Notes: generated by a model not told the origin, from the sequence alone. DNA of 58,659 nt from Saprospiraceae bacterium (GCA_016787525.1 JAEUUP010000111.1:1-58659), one strand, 5' to 3'. Counted from the stretch's first letter, positions 5,446-15,587 are shown. A program made the numbers and translations.

Positions 5446-6056
5446 AGACACAGAGCGACAATTGAATTTTGATTCAGAAAAAACTGTAAAAAGCGAGTGG
5501 AAGCTATGAAGAACGCTTTTCGGATTTTCTTTTATCTCGTCGTTTTGCCGCTTGTAACCTGCGGCTAACGAGATTTTATCCGTTTAGCAAGCAGGTAGGT
5601 TTGTCAAATATAGATTATCACTCTCTGAATTTCTGCCTATCACATGCCATTCATCGCGTCCAATCATACAATTTACCTTCACCGACATCCGATCTTGCGT
5701 GAGCAAGCGGGCAGCCGATTTGGGGCTTGTATGTTTTTGGAAATGGATGAAACTTGCGAATGTCATTTTATTAGAAATTTATTAAGTGATGAAAAAATAA
5801 TTGCTCAATGATTTGCATGAATTGCACTGCAAAGTTGAGAGAAGAACGTGGATTTGTCAAGATTAGTTCCCTGCGTTTTTACATTTTTTTTACAAAAACT
5901 TTTGAACGAAAGTTTAATTGATTGATAATCAACATCTTATTGGCGTTATTTTTTTTGAAAAAAATTATAAACTTTTCTCGTTTAGAAAAAAATAGCCACC
6001 AGCGATAACTTCGCTAACAGGCTTTTTCTCCACATTTTGAAATTTTTAGAGCGACA
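5446..6056. other. Non-coding stretch with a tRNA-like remnant
   Basis: About 600 bases before cmk with no convincing gene. Around 5555-5592 (minus strand) a D-arm-like segment resembles the 5' half of the nearby tRNA-Gln, and is closed by CCTGC/GCAGG. This may be the worn end of the tRNA array. Confidence 0.4.
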
Positions 6057-6098
6057 ATGGTGAGGCTATGGAAAGGACTTTTTACCTTTGAGCCTGTT

Positions 6099-6773
6099 AT
6101 GAAACGTATCATCATCGCCATTGACGGCTACTCATCCTGCGGAAAAAGTACGCTTGCGAAAGCGCTCGCCAAATCACTTCACTATGCTTACGTTGACACA
6201 GGTGCTATGTACCGAGCCGTAACGCTTTATTTTCTGAACAATAATGTTGACATCAACAATCGAGAGGCTGTAAAAGACGCTTTGCAGCACATCGAAATCC
6301 ATTTTGAGCGTACCAAAACAGGGAATCACACTTTTCTGAACGATGTGGATGTCGAAAATGAGATTCGCACGATGCGTATTTCAGAAATGGTCAGCCCTGT
6401 TTCGACGATTTCGGAAGTTCGTCGTTTTTTGGTCGCTCAACAACAGAAAATGGGCAAACGAAAAGGGATTGTGATGGATGGGCGGGACATCGGTACGGTG
6501 GTTTTCCCGAATGCGGAGTTAAAAATCTTCTTGACAGCAGATACAAATATTCGCACACAACGTCGGTTCGATGAATTGGCATCTAAAGGACAACCCACTG
6601 ATTTTGAAGCTGTTAAGCGTAATTTGCTCGAACGCGATATGATTGACTCCAATCGAGCCGATTCACCTTTGCGACAAGCCGATGATGCCATTTTGATTGA
6701 TAATTCCGACTTGACACCAAGCGAACAATTGGAGAAAGTCCTGAACATGGTGCATGAATTTGAAATGGTCTGA
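6099..6773 (+). CDS. cmk: (d)CMP kinase
   Basis: About 224 residues from the ATG at 6099. The P-loop GYSSCGKST is at about 9-17, followed by YVDTGAMYRAV (CMP-binding) and VMDGRDIGTVVFPNA, all diagnostic of cytidylate kinase, which makes CDP from CMP and ATP. A start 14 codons earlier exists (6057), but the family begins MKRIIIAIDG, so 6099 is preferred. In many Bacteroidota cmk is a neighbour of porQ, and porQ is nearby here on the opposite strand with one gene between. Confidence 0.95.
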   Translation: MKRIIIAIDGYSSCGKSTLAKALAKSLHYAYVDTGAMYRAVTLYFLNNNVDINNREAVKDALQHIEIHFERTKTGNHTFLNDVDVENEIRTMRISEMVSPVSTISEVRRFLVAQQQKMGKRKGIVMDGRDIGTVVFPNAELKIFLTADTNIRTQRRFDELASKGQPTDFEAVKRNLLERDMIDSNRADSPLRQADDAILIDNSDLTPSEQLEKVLNMVHEFEMV

Positions 6774-6798
6774 CACCTCTGAAAGGCATCGTTTGGAC

Positions 6799-8454
6799 TT
6801 ACTGTTTTCTTTTCAAAAGCAAATATTCGCCTTTGTCATAACTTTTTAGCGTGTCATAACGTGATTTGAGTGCGTCCCACTCGTCGTTTAGGTCGTAGTA
6901 AAAATCGTATTCTTTGATGGTATCTACCTTGCTATTCCAACCAAAAGGTTCAACGAGCCAATTTAAATGTTGTTCTTGATAATAGTAGTCGAAAGATGGC
7001 TGCATACTACAATGTGTATTCAATCGGAGGGGTCTTTTAACTTGCATTTTTTGATATTCTGTTTTCATGATTTCGAGAACATCTTTTGTGTTTTTGTCGA
7101 ACCACCATTCCGAAAAATGAGATAAATTTCCTGCCCGAACCATGTGCCATATGCAGAAAATAATAAAAATACTCGCCACAAAAGAACCCACACGCGACAG
7201 TTTGTCACCAAAATAAGTAGCCACAGTCGGAAAGTTCAGGGCTATGATTGGAAATAGAAAAATACTCGTTCGCTCAATGACATATTGAGTTCCAAAAACA
7301 TAAAATTGAAATGTAATCACAAAAAAAGTCGAAGCCATCAAAGTGAGTGCAAATACTGAGGGGTCTTTTTCAGGCTTGATGCTTAGGTCTGGAGTCAACA
7401 ACAAATTATTATTGGCTATCAGCAAATCGTTGTTTTTAATCAAAAGCTCGTTGTTTTCTACCATTAAGCCACGGTTATCGCCCTCAATTTGGTCCAATAA
7501 TGCACTATTCAAGTCTATTTGCTTTTTGTTCTGTTCAATTCTCTCTTTATTTTTTTTGATTTTATTCTCTTTAGTGTTGTAGATTTTTTGAATTAAATTC
7601 GACACAGCAATAATGAACAGTGCGACCATTAGATTTTTAAAAACAATAACAGTATCATCGCCAAAATAGCCCTGTCCATAAATCGAACGAGAGATTACTG
7701 AAACAATACTATCGTCCCAAATATTTTTTGAGCCATAATAACTGATTTGATTGTCTCTCAAGATAGCTTTGAAAGGCGCATAAACTAAAAGACCTAAAAT
7801 AGCAGCACCGATTATCTGTGTCAGCCCCCCCCTCAGTAATTGAGCAGTTTCGCGGGTTTTATAGTATTCTTGAATAGAAAATAGCAATATCAAAAAGTTT
7901 AAAGCTAAATAGAAATGCAAAAGCGCAAATTGGGCATAAACGGCTAAAATGGAGAACGCTAAACTGATAGGTAAACTGCGTTTTTCACCTTCCAAAACAT
8001 AAGCGGCAGCATAATACATACTCGACATCATAAAAGCCAAGGACATGCCATAGCCTCTTGCCAGAGAGAAAAACTCAATCATATACGGATTGCCCAATAA
8101 GACTGCCAAGCACATAAAACCAACCAGTTCTGACTTGAAAAAACGTCGGCTGTACTGCCAAGCAAACCAAAAATACAGGATAAAACTCAAGATATTGGGT
8201 AAGCGACCAGCCAATTGGTTCATGCCAAATAGGTTGAAACTCAATTTGCAGAGCAGCGAGTTGAGAATGTGGTTGTTGGTGTACGAATCGGCGTAAGAGA
8301 CCAAATTCCAAACGGTTTCTTTGGTCAATATGGTCAGTGTATAGGCTTCGTCAGTGGTAATTTGTACAAAAATGGCTTTTGCAATGATATATGCAAATAC
8401 ACCAATACCCAGCGAAAAAGGTAAAATATAGCGGAATATAAGCTGATTTTTCAT
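6799..8454 (-). CDS. Polytopic membrane protein, GT-C glycosyltransferase-like
   Basis: 551 residues with about 10-12 membrane segments. The first extracytoplasmic loop carries TTDEAYT (about 33-39), the acidic residue placement expected for GT-C transferases that use lipid-linked sugars. A soluble C-terminal part of about 110 residues follows the last membrane segment. An unusual 60-residue stretch (about 293-352) rich in K, N, E and L, with repeats such as NNELLIKNNDLLIANNNLLL, lies between membrane segments and looks like a coiled coil. The sugar donor and acceptor cannot be inferred. Two dispersed 10-mers lie in the gene. Confidence 0.6.
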   Translation of the reverse strand: MKNQLIFRYILPFSLGIGVFAYIIAKAIFVQITTDEAYTLTILTKETVWNLVSYADSYTNNHILNSLLCKLSFNLFGMNQLAGRLPNILSFILYFWFAWQYSRRFFKSELVGFMCLAVLLGNPYMIEFFSLARGYGMSLAFMMSSMYYAAAYVLEGEKRSLPISLAFSILAVYAQFALLHFYLALNFLILLFSIQEYYKTRETAQLLRGGLTQIIGAAILGLLVYAPFKAILRDNQISYYGSKNIWDDSIVSVISRSIYGQGYFGDDTVIVFKNLMVALFIIAVSNLIQKIYNTKENKIKKNKERIEQNKKQIDLNSALLDQIEGDNRGLMVENNELLIKNNDLLIANNNLLLTPDLSIKPEKDPSVFALTLMASTFFVITFQFYVFGTQYVIERTSIFLFPIIALNFPTVATYFGDKLSRVGSFVASIFIIFCIWHMVRAGNLSHFSEWWFDKNTKDVLEIMKTEYQKMQVKRPLRLNTHCSMQPSFDYYYQEQHLNWLVEPFGWNSKVDTIKEYDFYYDLNDEWDALKSRYDTLKSYDKGEYLLLKRKQ

Positions 8455-8485
8455 TTAAAGTGTTCCAATTTAGCTGTTAGTACAC

Positions 8486-9541
8486 TTAGCTTCGTTTGAA
8501 TGAGCCAAAGTTAGTAGAAATACTCAAATGATTCATACCCCCTGCGATATGTTGTCGCCCAATACCATAATCAATACGGAAGCGACTGACTTTGAAGCCT
8601 GCTCCAAAGGAAAAACCCGCCAAAGAACGAATATTTTGCAAGGACATTTCTCTCCGCACTTGGTGGCTATAACCAAAACGCGCACGAAAATTCTCTGTTT
8701 TACCCAAAACGATTTCGCCGCCAAAGTTCAAATGGCGAAATACATTGTCCATGGCTAAACTGAATGCGCTTTTTGTATTGGTTTCTTCGCCTAAAAGTGA
8801 GGTTTCATTTTCTAAAGGATTGTCATAACGCAGTTGCCATTGCAAAAGGTCGTGTGCGACAACGGAAAAGCGGAAAGGCGCGCGTGGCAGCTTTTTGGAT
8901 ATGCCGATTTGTAGGTCGTAAGGTAGATTGGAGCGCGCTTCACCGTAGTACGTTTTGAGCTGCGCGCCGATGTTTTTTAAAACGACGCTTGCACCGAAAA
9001 ACTTTTCGGGATTGATATAAGAGCCAGACAAATCTACCGCCAAACCCGTTGAAGTATAAGTTTCGAGCCGCGATTGGATGAATTTTAGATTAGCACCTAT
9101 CGAAAACCGTTCGTTGAGTTGGCGACCTGCGCCGACAAAGACAGCATATTCGTTGGCTTTGAACGTGCCTATTTGATTGCCGTATTCGTCTGCTTCTTTG
9201 AATTCACCATAGTTGATGTACTGAACGCCTGCTTGGAAAGTCATTTTTACTTTTTCGACATGATAGCCATAACTCGCCAAGCCACTTTTGATTTTTCCTA
9301 ATAGAAAATTCTGATTAAAATCTAAACCATTGTGCATTAGAGGGTTAAGAAGTGAAGGGTTGTTGTAAGCCAGAGCTAAATCATCCGATTTCAAAGCGAT
9401 TTGGCTTTGATTCAAGCCCGTTGCTCGTGCCGAAGGGCTTTGTTTGAGAAAGGCAAACGTATAGCGACCACCATTTTGAGCAGAAAGATGAGTCAAAAAC
9501 AAGCAAATACTGAGGGGGAGGATGAGTCGAAGTTTGGTCAT
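8486..9541 (-). CDS. porQ: Type IX secretion protein PorQ
   Basis: About 351 residues from the ATG at 9541 (another Met lies 4 codons earlier). Signal peptide ending LSAQ, then GGRYTFAFLKQSPSARATGL, a conserved start of PorQ/PorV-type outer-membrane barrels. Alternating strand pattern throughout, ending NHLSISTNFGSF. PorQ is an outer-membrane part of the attachment complex that finishes T9SS export. This fits the many T9SS cargo proteins in the window. Confidence 0.88.
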   Translation of the reverse strand: MTKLRLILPLSICLFLTHLSAQNGGRYTFAFLKQSPSARATGLNQSQIALKSDDLALAYNNPSLLNPLMHNGLDFNQNFLLGKIKSGLASYGYHVEKVKMTFQAGVQYINYGEFKEADEYGNQIGTFKANEYAVFVGAGRQLNERFSIGANLKFIQSRLETYTSTGLAVDLSGSYINPEKFFGASVVLKNIGAQLKTYYGEARSNLPYDLQIGISKKLPRAPFRFSVVAHDLLQWQLRYDNPLENETSLLGEETNTKSAFSLAMDNVFRHLNFGGEIVLGKTENFRARFGYSHQVRREMSLQNIRSLAGFSFGAGFKVSRFRIDYGIGRQHIAGGMNHLSISTNFGSFKRS

Positions 9542-9641
9542 ATATGATAACATGATGTTTGGTTATTGCCTATTGATTGGTTATTGTTGACGTTTAGAAT
9601 CGGTCAACAACAACCAATTTTTTGCAAAGAAAGGATATTTT

Positions 9642-10265
9642 TTACAGTTTTTTTGCAGCATCGTTAGCCAAACCACTTTTCCAGGTGGTGCGACAAATGC
9701 CATTCTCGCACTGTTTTTGCATGGTCAAATTGCCGTTGTCATCATAGATTTTGAGCAATCCATTTTCCAATTCATTTAAATAAGTGCCTTCGGCAGCAAT
9801 TTTCCCATTCTCGTGATACTCAATGAATGGGCCGTTCTCAACATTATTTTTATAAAAAACAATCTCCTTGATATTACCACTTTTGTAAAAAAACTTCCAT
9901 TTGCCGTCCATCGCCCCATTGTCGTATTGACCTTCTGACTTCAAATGACCGTTGTCGTAGTAGGATTTAAAAACACCTGTAAAGCTCCCATTGGCATCGA
10001 AATTACGCCTTTCGCGCACCTGACCATTTTCGTAATAAAAAATTTGCTCCCCCCTCAGTACCCCTGCTTTGTAATTCGATTCTTCGCATTTACCACCATT
10101 ATCTGCAAAAAATGTTTCGTGAAGTCCTTCTTTTAGCTTGGTTTTGGGGTCAATAGTAAAACGCTCTACCAATTGCCCCGCTTCATTTTTGTTCTCCACG
10201 ACTTCTAATTGCCGACACCCGACAAAAAATAATACAGTGAGTGCCAATAATCCGATTTTGTTCAT
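9642..10265 (-). CDS. MORN-repeat lipoprotein (YwqK-like)
   Basis: 207 residues. Lipoprotein signal with cysteine at about 17 (FFVGC). Six or more MORN-type repeats of the form YYENGQVRERRNF, YYDNGHLKSEGQY, FYKSGNIKEIVF, YHENGKIAAEGTY. Such proteins are widespread in Bacteroidota and often annotated as YwqK-family antitoxins, but no toxin gene is next to it. The role is unknown; it is probably anchored in the cell envelope. A TACTGAGGGG copy is read here as the codons for VLRGE. Confidence 0.75.
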   Translation of the reverse strand: MNKIGLLALTVLFFVGCRQLEVVENKNEAGQLVERFTIDPKTKLKEGLHETFFADNGGKCEESNYKAGVLRGEQIFYYENGQVRERRNFDANGSFTGVFKSYYDNGHLKSEGQYDNGAMDGKWKFFYKSGNIKEIVFYKNNVENGPFIEYHENGKIAAEGTYLNELENGLLKIYDDNGNLTMQKQCENGICRTTWKSGLANDAAKKL

Positions 10266-10662
10266 GCTTGCTCTATCAAGTTTTTGATTATCAATGTGTT
10301 AAATAATTTATCCCCACTTGGCTTATACGTACAAATCTAAACGACATTTCGAGGGTCGTTAGTATCAAATGTTAAAGTTTTAAATTGTCTAAGCAAAGCA
10401 ATTCACTATTTTTATTTTTTTTCAAACCTTAAAAACCAAACGCCCTTCCTTCCTCGTAAGTAAAAATGAACAAACAAAAAGCTCTCCTTTGAAAGCGACC
10501 AACACATCAACTGCATAACCAAAGAACAATGTTAACAGCGTTCACATCTTTCTCAATTTTTTAAAGTGACAACTTGTTATTCAAAACGAGCTGCCTCTGT
10601 ACTCGATACTGAGGGGTATGGCGGAGCTATTTATTCACTAACTTTTTAAACTTAAATGATTT
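10266..10662. other. Intergenic region between divergent genes
   Basis: About 400 bases between the MORN lipoprotein and the DUF4331 gene, AT-rich, with a TACTGAGGGG copy at 10607 about 55 bases before the start. It must hold both promoters; I cannot place them confidently. Confidence 0.5.
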
Positions 10663-12798
10663 ATGAAAAAATTGCCTCTTTTTGCAATTAAAACAGCTTT
10701 AGTTACTACTTTGGTAGGTGCTATTGCCTATTTTGGAGTCGAATCACGCTATCTCGAAGCCTCCAGCCACCGTGAAGCACCGATGATTGCCAACGACCCG
10801 TTGGCAGATAACACTGATTTGTACGCCTTTCGCAGTCCCGACAATCCCAACACAGTCACCATCATTGCCAATTACATTGGTTTAGAGTATCCTCAAGGTG
10901 GCCCCAATTATGCAAGTTTTGGTGAAGATATTCGCTACGAAATTCACATCAAAACCAACCCATTGTCTTTTGGCGATGACCTTGTTTATCGTTTTACATT
11001 TAAAAAAGTCAATGAAGACCCTACGACTTTTTTCAACATTCGTCTTGGTAAACAAAATTTGAAAACGACTTACACCGTCGAACGCCGTTTCGGCAATAAC
11101 GGAGCTTGGCAAACGGTATATCAAAACGGTATCGTGCCACCTCCGAATATCGGTCCGCGTTCAATTGACAATCCTGTTTTGGGTTTGGGTAAATCGTATC
11201 AACAACTGATGCAAGAAGCCATTGTGACCGCAGGAACAGGCGAGAAAATCTTTTGTGGACCTGTTGATGACCCGTTTTTTGTGGATTTAGGTGGCATTTT
11301 TGACTTAGGACAAACGCGCCAAGACGGCGGCGCACGTGACGGTGTCGGTTGCACCAATGTTCACGCTATTGCTTTGCAAATTCCGATTCAATTGGTTCAA
11401 AAAGATTTAAAACCCATCAGTCAAGCTAAAAATATCTTAGATGGCGACTACATTATCGGCGTTTGGGCTTCTGCCAGTCGTCCAAAAGTCACTGTTTTGA
11501 GTGAAGATGGCTCGAAACCAACGACATCAGGCGAGTGGGTGCAAGTGTCTCGTTTGGGTATGCCTTTGACCAATGAAGCTGTGATTCCAATTGGTCAAAA
11601 AGACAAATGGAACGCCAGAACGCCTTATGCCGGTGAGCAAGAGTTTGAACAATATTTCACAAACCCAGAGTTGGGTCTTTATATGGATGACCGCTTATTC
11701 GGCGGTGCAGTGCCAGCTTTGTCCAAATTACGGATTCAAACGGCTGCGAAAACGGTCTTAGGTGCGGTTGATTTTGGCAATTCAAAAGATGGTTTGTGGG
11801 TCATCAAAGGGCATCCTGCAACGGCTGGAACGGCTTTGGATGATGCGGTTTTTGGCAACTATTTGCTTCGCAAAGGACAACCGCGGTCGGTTGATATTTT
11901 GCCCGCTTTTTACACAGGTGTACCCAATATCGCGCCGTATCAATTGGCAACGGGCAAAACACCAGGCAATCCATTGACCGCAGGCAAACCATTTATTAAT
12001 AATTTTATGCCGACTTGGTCATTGATTCCCAACGATTTACGCACAGGCGATATGTTGCGTCTCAATTTAGCTGTGCCACCAACACCGCGCAACGACCCGA
12101 AATTCAGCAGCCAAGGTTTGATTGCAGCCGCCGTTTTAGGTTTGACGGATACAGCTTACAACAAAACAAATGCACTTCAACTTATTCCCAATATGGACGG
12201 TTTCCCGAATGGTCGTCGCCTCGAAGACGATGTCACACGCATCGAATTGCAAGCGGTTTCTGGAGCTGTTTTGGCAGCTGTCGGTTTGTGGTACGACGAT
12301 TGGAACATCGGTAATTCACCTTTGACACCTAAACTATTGAATGTTTTGACATACACCACAGGTGTTGAGAAAAATGACAAAGCCTTCACCAATTCGTTTC
12401 CGTATATGGCAGCTCCTCACAGCGGATTTGGAGCATGTGGTGGCATCGCCGCAGGTACAACTTTCCCTGCCAACAATTCAGCTTTCATGAATGACCCCTC
12501 AGTAAATACGTCGAAAATGGGTTTTTCAAGTCCAGCAGCTATGATAAAAGTGGGTCAAAATCCTTTCCAAACCGAAACGACTTTGCAATACAATGTGGCT
12601 GAAAAAAGCCATGTTTCGATTTTGCTTTTCGATTTGAATGGTAAATTGGTGAAAACGATTGAAAATCAAGATAAAGCCAAAGGTATTTATCAAGCAACTG
12701 TCAATGGCTCAGATTTGACGGCAGGTACATATTTCGCCCGCATCTTGATGGATGGTCAACCCATGCAAACTGTTAAATTGACTAAAATGAATCAATGA
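10663..12798 (+). CDS. DUF4331 protein with T9SS sorting domain
   Basis: 711 residues. N-terminal signal segment, then SSHREAPMIANDPLADNTDLYAFRSPD, the signature opening of DUF4331. The last 85 residues form a T9SS type A sorting domain: a G-Q-N-P start near 627 (KVGQNPFQTETTLQY), a central VSILLFDLNGKLV and the end TYFARILMDGQPMQTVKL. The product is therefore expected at the cell surface or outside. DUF4331 has no firm biochemical function. It is followed by TPR and HupE genes on the same strand, a grouping that suggests a shared, possibly metal-related role. Confidence 0.85.
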   Translation: MKKLPLFAIKTALVTTLVGAIAYFGVESRYLEASSHREAPMIANDPLADNTDLYAFRSPDNPNTVTIIANYIGLEYPQGGPNYASFGEDIRYEIHIKTNPLSFGDDLVYRFTFKKVNEDPTTFFNIRLGKQNLKTTYTVERRFGNNGAWQTVYQNGIVPPPNIGPRSIDNPVLGLGKSYQQLMQEAIVTAGTGEKIFCGPVDDPFFVDLGGIFDLGQTRQDGGARDGVGCTNVHAIALQIPIQLVQKDLKPISQAKNILDGDYIIGVWASASRPKVTVLSEDGSKPTTSGEWVQVSRLGMPLTNEAVIPIGQKDKWNARTPYAGEQEFEQYFTNPELGLYMDDRLFGGAVPALSKLRIQTAAKTVLGAVDFGNSKDGLWVIKGHPATAGTALDDAVFGNYLLRKGQPRSVDILPAFYTGVPNIAPYQLATGKTPGNPLTAGKPFINNFMPTWSLIPNDLRTGDMLRLNLAVPPTPRNDPKFSSQGLIAAAVLGLTDTAYNKTNALQLIPNMDGFPNGRRLEDDVTRIELQAVSGAVLAAVGLWYDDWNIGNSPLTPKLLNVLTYTTGVEKNDKAFTNSFPYMAAPHSGFGACGGIAAGTTFPANNSAFMNDPSVNTSKMGFSSPAAMIKVGQNPFQTETTLQYNVAEKSHVSILLFDLNGKLVKTIENQDKAKGIYQATVNGSDLTAGTYFARILMDGQPMQTVKLTKMNQ

Positions 12799-12807
12799 CG
12801 ATTGTGA

Positions 12808-12836
12808 TGATAGGGTGATTGCAAGTCACCCTATCA
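12808..12836 (+). terminator. Terminator-like hairpin after the DUF4331 gene
   Basis: Perfect 11-bp stem (TGATAGGGTGA/TCACCCTATCA), 7-nt loop, then TTTA. Located 10 bases after the stop codon. Confidence 0.75.
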
Positions 12837-12885
12837 TTTAAAAAATCAAAAAATCACATAAATCCTTATAAATCAGTGATTAACG

Positions 12886-14214
12886 ATGAAAAAACTAACT
12901 TATCCGTTGCTCATATTCTCCTTGCTCATCACGCTTGGTTTCGTTTATAAAAATTATGAAAACAAAAAAAATGCAACACCTATTTTGCTCGAACGTCCTA
13001 AAGCGCAAACCATCTCGATGCAATCGGAGTGGATGAACACAAAACAAGCAATAGAAACACTGCTCGACCAGTTGCGGCGGCACCCAGAAGACCTCAAAAC
13101 AAAAATAAAATTGGCGATGGCTTATATTCAAGAGAGCCGCGTCACAGGCAATCATGCCTACTATGATGAAGCCGCTTTGAAACTTGTTGAGCAAGTTTTG
13201 GCAAAAGAACCAGAAAATTACGATGGTTTAGCTGCCAAAACCACGATTTTATTGAGCCAACACCATTTTTCTGATGCTTTGTTAGAGGCTCAAAAATTTG
13301 TCAAATTGTATCCAGATGCCGCTTTTGGTTATGGTTTGTTGTGCGATGCACATGTTGAATTGGGGCATTATAGTGAGGGGGTTGCTGCGGCGGACAAAAT
13401 GGTGAATATTCGTCCCGACTTGCGCTCTTATAGCCGTGTCGCTTATCTACGCGAGATTTACGGTGATTTTGAAGGGGCAAAACAGGCGATGTTGATGGCA
13501 GTTAAAAGCGGTGTTGAAGGTTTGGAGCAAACCGAATGGTGTCGCACCGAGTTGGGTAAACTCTACGAAAATACAGGCGATACAGCCAAAGCTGCCCAAT
13601 ATTACGAGCAAGCCTTGGCTTTGCGCCCCGATTATGCCTATGCCTTAGCTGGTTTGGGGCGTTTGGCGAAATTGACAGGATATTCTACTGTTGAGCAAGA
13701 AGCGAAATCCCGATACTTCGGGGAGGCGGGCAGTTTTTTCAAAAAAGCAGCAGAACAGACCATGGATTTTTCTTTTTACGATGAATTGACCGACTGTTTG
13801 GCAAAACAAAACCCAATAGAAGCCCGCCAAAATGCCGAAAAAGTCATTGCTCAATTGGCGCAACACGCCAACGACGATGCGGCTGAATCTGACAAAGGGC
13901 ATTATGCAGATAAAGAACTGGCTTACGCCTATTTGAAAGTGGGTGACACAGAAAAAGCTCTCACGCACGCCATCCGTGAGTGGAATCGCCGTCCCGACAA
14001 TATTGATGTCAATGAATGTGTGGCATGGGTTTATTGTCAAAAAAACGATTATGCCACTGCTGCAAAATATATCGAAAAAGCCTTGAAAACGAATAGTCAA
14101 AATGCCCGCTTGTTGTATAGAGCGGGGTTAATTTTTCAAAAAAGCAGTAACTCTATGCGAGGTAACACATTGATTCAAAAAGCATTGTTCATCAATAAAT
14201 TTGTACAACCATGA
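12886..14214 (+). CDS. TPR-repeat protein
   Basis: 442 residues. An N-terminal membrane anchor or signal (LLIFSLLITLGFVY) is followed by tandem tetratricopeptide repeats. Recognisable units include EWCRTELGKLYENTGDTAKAAQYYEQALALRPDYAYALAGLGRLA (about 210-250) and further pairs near the C terminus. TPRs bind other proteins. The stop codon overlaps the start of the HupE gene by 4 bases, so the two are translated together and probably act together. Confidence 0.82.
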   Translation: MKKLTYPLLIFSLLITLGFVYKNYENKKNATPILLERPKAQTISMQSEWMNTKQAIETLLDQLRRHPEDLKTKIKLAMAYIQESRVTGNHAYYDEAALKLVEQVLAKEPENYDGLAAKTTILLSQHHFSDALLEAQKFVKLYPDAAFGYGLLCDAHVELGHYSEGVAAADKMVNIRPDLRSYSRVAYLREIYGDFEGAKQAMLMAVKSGVEGLEQTEWCRTELGKLYENTGDTAKAAQYYEQALALRPDYAYALAGLGRLAKLTGYSTVEQEAKSRYFGEAGSFFKKAAEQTMDFSFYDELTDCLAKQNPIEARQNAEKVIAQLAQHANDDAAESDKGHYADKELAYAYLKVGDTEKALTHAIREWNRRPDNIDVNECVAWVYCQKNDYATAAKYIEKALKTNSQNARLLYRAGLIFQKSSNSMRGNTLIQKALFINKFVQP

Positions 14215-14861
14215 AAAAGTACCCCCTCAGTATTGCGATAATTTTATGTGCTGCGACGGCTATTTCAGCGCATACTGTCAACTACGCACTCGAAGGACAA
14301 CCGACGAGCCACGTGTTTAGTTACTACCTGTCGTTGGGTTTTCAACATATTTTGCCCGATGGGCTCGACCATATTTTGTTTATTGTCGGATTGTATTTGC
14401 TCAGCCCTCGTTTGAAAGATGTTTTATGGCAAGCCACGGCGTTCACAGTCGCTCATACCGTGACTTTGATTTTGAGTATGAAAAACATCATTGTTGCGCC
14501 ACCAGCTTTGATTGAACCCATTATTGCCCTTTCGATTGCCTTTATTGCCATCGAAAACGTGCTGTCAATGCGTTTGAAATCGAGCCGATTAGCCATCGTT
14601 TTTTTATTTGGCTTGGTGCATGGTTTGGGTTTCGCTTCGGCACTCAATGAATTAGGTTTACCACGTGATGCCTTTTTTTCGTCGCTACTCAGCTTCAATA
14701 TGGGGGTCGAATTGGGGCAAATCACAGTCATTTTGGGCTGTTGGCTCGCCTTCGGCAGATGGTTTTCACATGAAGTTTGGTACAAAAAACGGGTAGTTAT
14801 GCCTATTTCGATGGTTATCGCCACAGTGGCTTTGGTGTGGACTTTTGAACGAATGCTGTGA
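14211..14861 (+). CDS. HupE/UreJ family membrane protein
   Basis: 216 residues, with a signal segment then five or six membrane helices. HILPDGLDHILFIVGL (about 46-61) and HGLGFASALNELGL (about 141-154) are the histidine-bearing signatures of HupE/UreJ proteins, which transport nickel or cobalt or assist metal enzymes. No hydrogenase or urease gene is nearby, so the metal is open. Overlaps the TPR gene by 4 bases; a CCCCTCAGTA copy sits in codons 4-7. Confidence 0.8.
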   Translation: MKKYPLSIAIILCAATAISAHTVNYALEGQPTSHVFSYYLSLGFQHILPDGLDHILFIVGLYLLSPRLKDVLWQATAFTVAHTVTLILSMKNIIVAPPALIEPIIALSIAFIAIENVLSMRLKSSRLAIVFLFGLVHGLGFASALNELGLPRDAFFSSLLSFNMGVELGQITVILGCWLAFGRWFSHEVWYKKRVVMPISMVIATVALVWTFERML

Positions 14862-14909
14862 TGGCTTTAAAGATTTGCGAAGTTTTATAAAAAATTGATA
14901 ATCAATTAG

Positions 14910-15476
14910 ATGAAAGTGCTTTTCAATATAATCATTTTCAGTTTGTGCTTAGGTTTCGGCATCAAAACCTATATTTTTGAAGTGTTTACAGTCCCAACCG
15001 ATTCCATGACACCGACGATTGCTGTTGGGCAAAAGGTGTGGTTGTGCAAATGGTCATTCAAACCACAAAAAGATGATGTCGTGGGTTTTGAAAAAAACGG
15101 CGAATACTTCGTGAAGCGTATCATCGGGATGCCTTTGGATTCGGTTCATACTGAGGGCGGGCTTTTTCGAGTAGGTAATGGAAAAAGGTTCGTCTCAAAT
15201 GCGCCGTTGCTGTTTTTTAAAATTCCGAAAAAAGGAGATACTGTGATTTTGGATAAAGATAATTTTAGTTTCTACCAGCCTTTGATAGAGAAAGAAGGCA
15301 ATCAAGCAGGTTTATTATTCGATAAAATGTACATAAATGGTTCTGAAGCAACAAGTTATATTTTCAAACAAAACTATTATTTCGTTCAAGGTGACAATCT
15401 GAATCACTCCGAAGATTCAAGGCATTTTGGATTGATTGGTGAAAAAAAACTTTTGGGTTGGTGGGTTCAGCCTTGA
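14910..15476 (+). CDS. lepB: Signal peptidase I
   Basis: 188 residues. N-terminal membrane segment, catalytic serine in VPTDSMTPTI (about Ser33), catalytic lysine in YFVKRIIGMP (about Lys71), and the conserved QGDNLNHSEDSRHFG close to the C terminus. Removes signal peptides from exported proteins. Shorter than E. coli LepB but typical for compact S26 peptidases. It stands 48 bases after the HupE gene and is followed by a strong terminator. Confidence 0.92.
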   Translation: MKVLFNIIIFSLCLGFGIKTYIFEVFTVPTDSMTPTIAVGQKVWLCKWSFKPQKDDVVGFEKNGEYFVKRIIGMPLDSVHTEGGLFRVGNGKRFVSNAPLLFFKIPKKGDTVILDKDNFSFYQPLIEKEGNQAGLLFDKMYINGSEATSYIFKQNYYFVQGDNLNHSEDSRHFGLIGEKKLLGWWVQP

Positions 15477-15495
15477 TTTTGAGTTAAAATAAAAA

Positions 15496-15524
15496 AAAGT
15501 GGCAACCTCACAGGTTGCCACTTT
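15496..15524. terminator. Bidirectional terminator between lepB and the RsmI-like gene
   Basis: 13-bp perfect stem (AAAGTGGCAACCT/AGGTTGCCACTTT), 3-nt loop, with an A-run on the left and T-rich sequence on the right. It lies between convergent genes and can serve both. Confidence 0.85.
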
Positions 15525-15587
15525 CATAGGTAAAAGTGAAATTTATTACGGTAGATATTCATTGTTAGCAAAATATATGCCATTTTT

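Noticed and set aside
5251-5766. Two minus-strand frames of 60-66 codons
   Set aside because: One lies over the stem-loop frame D and neither resembles a protein family.
9642-10265. YwqK antitoxin of a toxin-antitoxin pair
   Set aside because: MORN lipoproteins are often given this name, but no toxin gene adjoins it.
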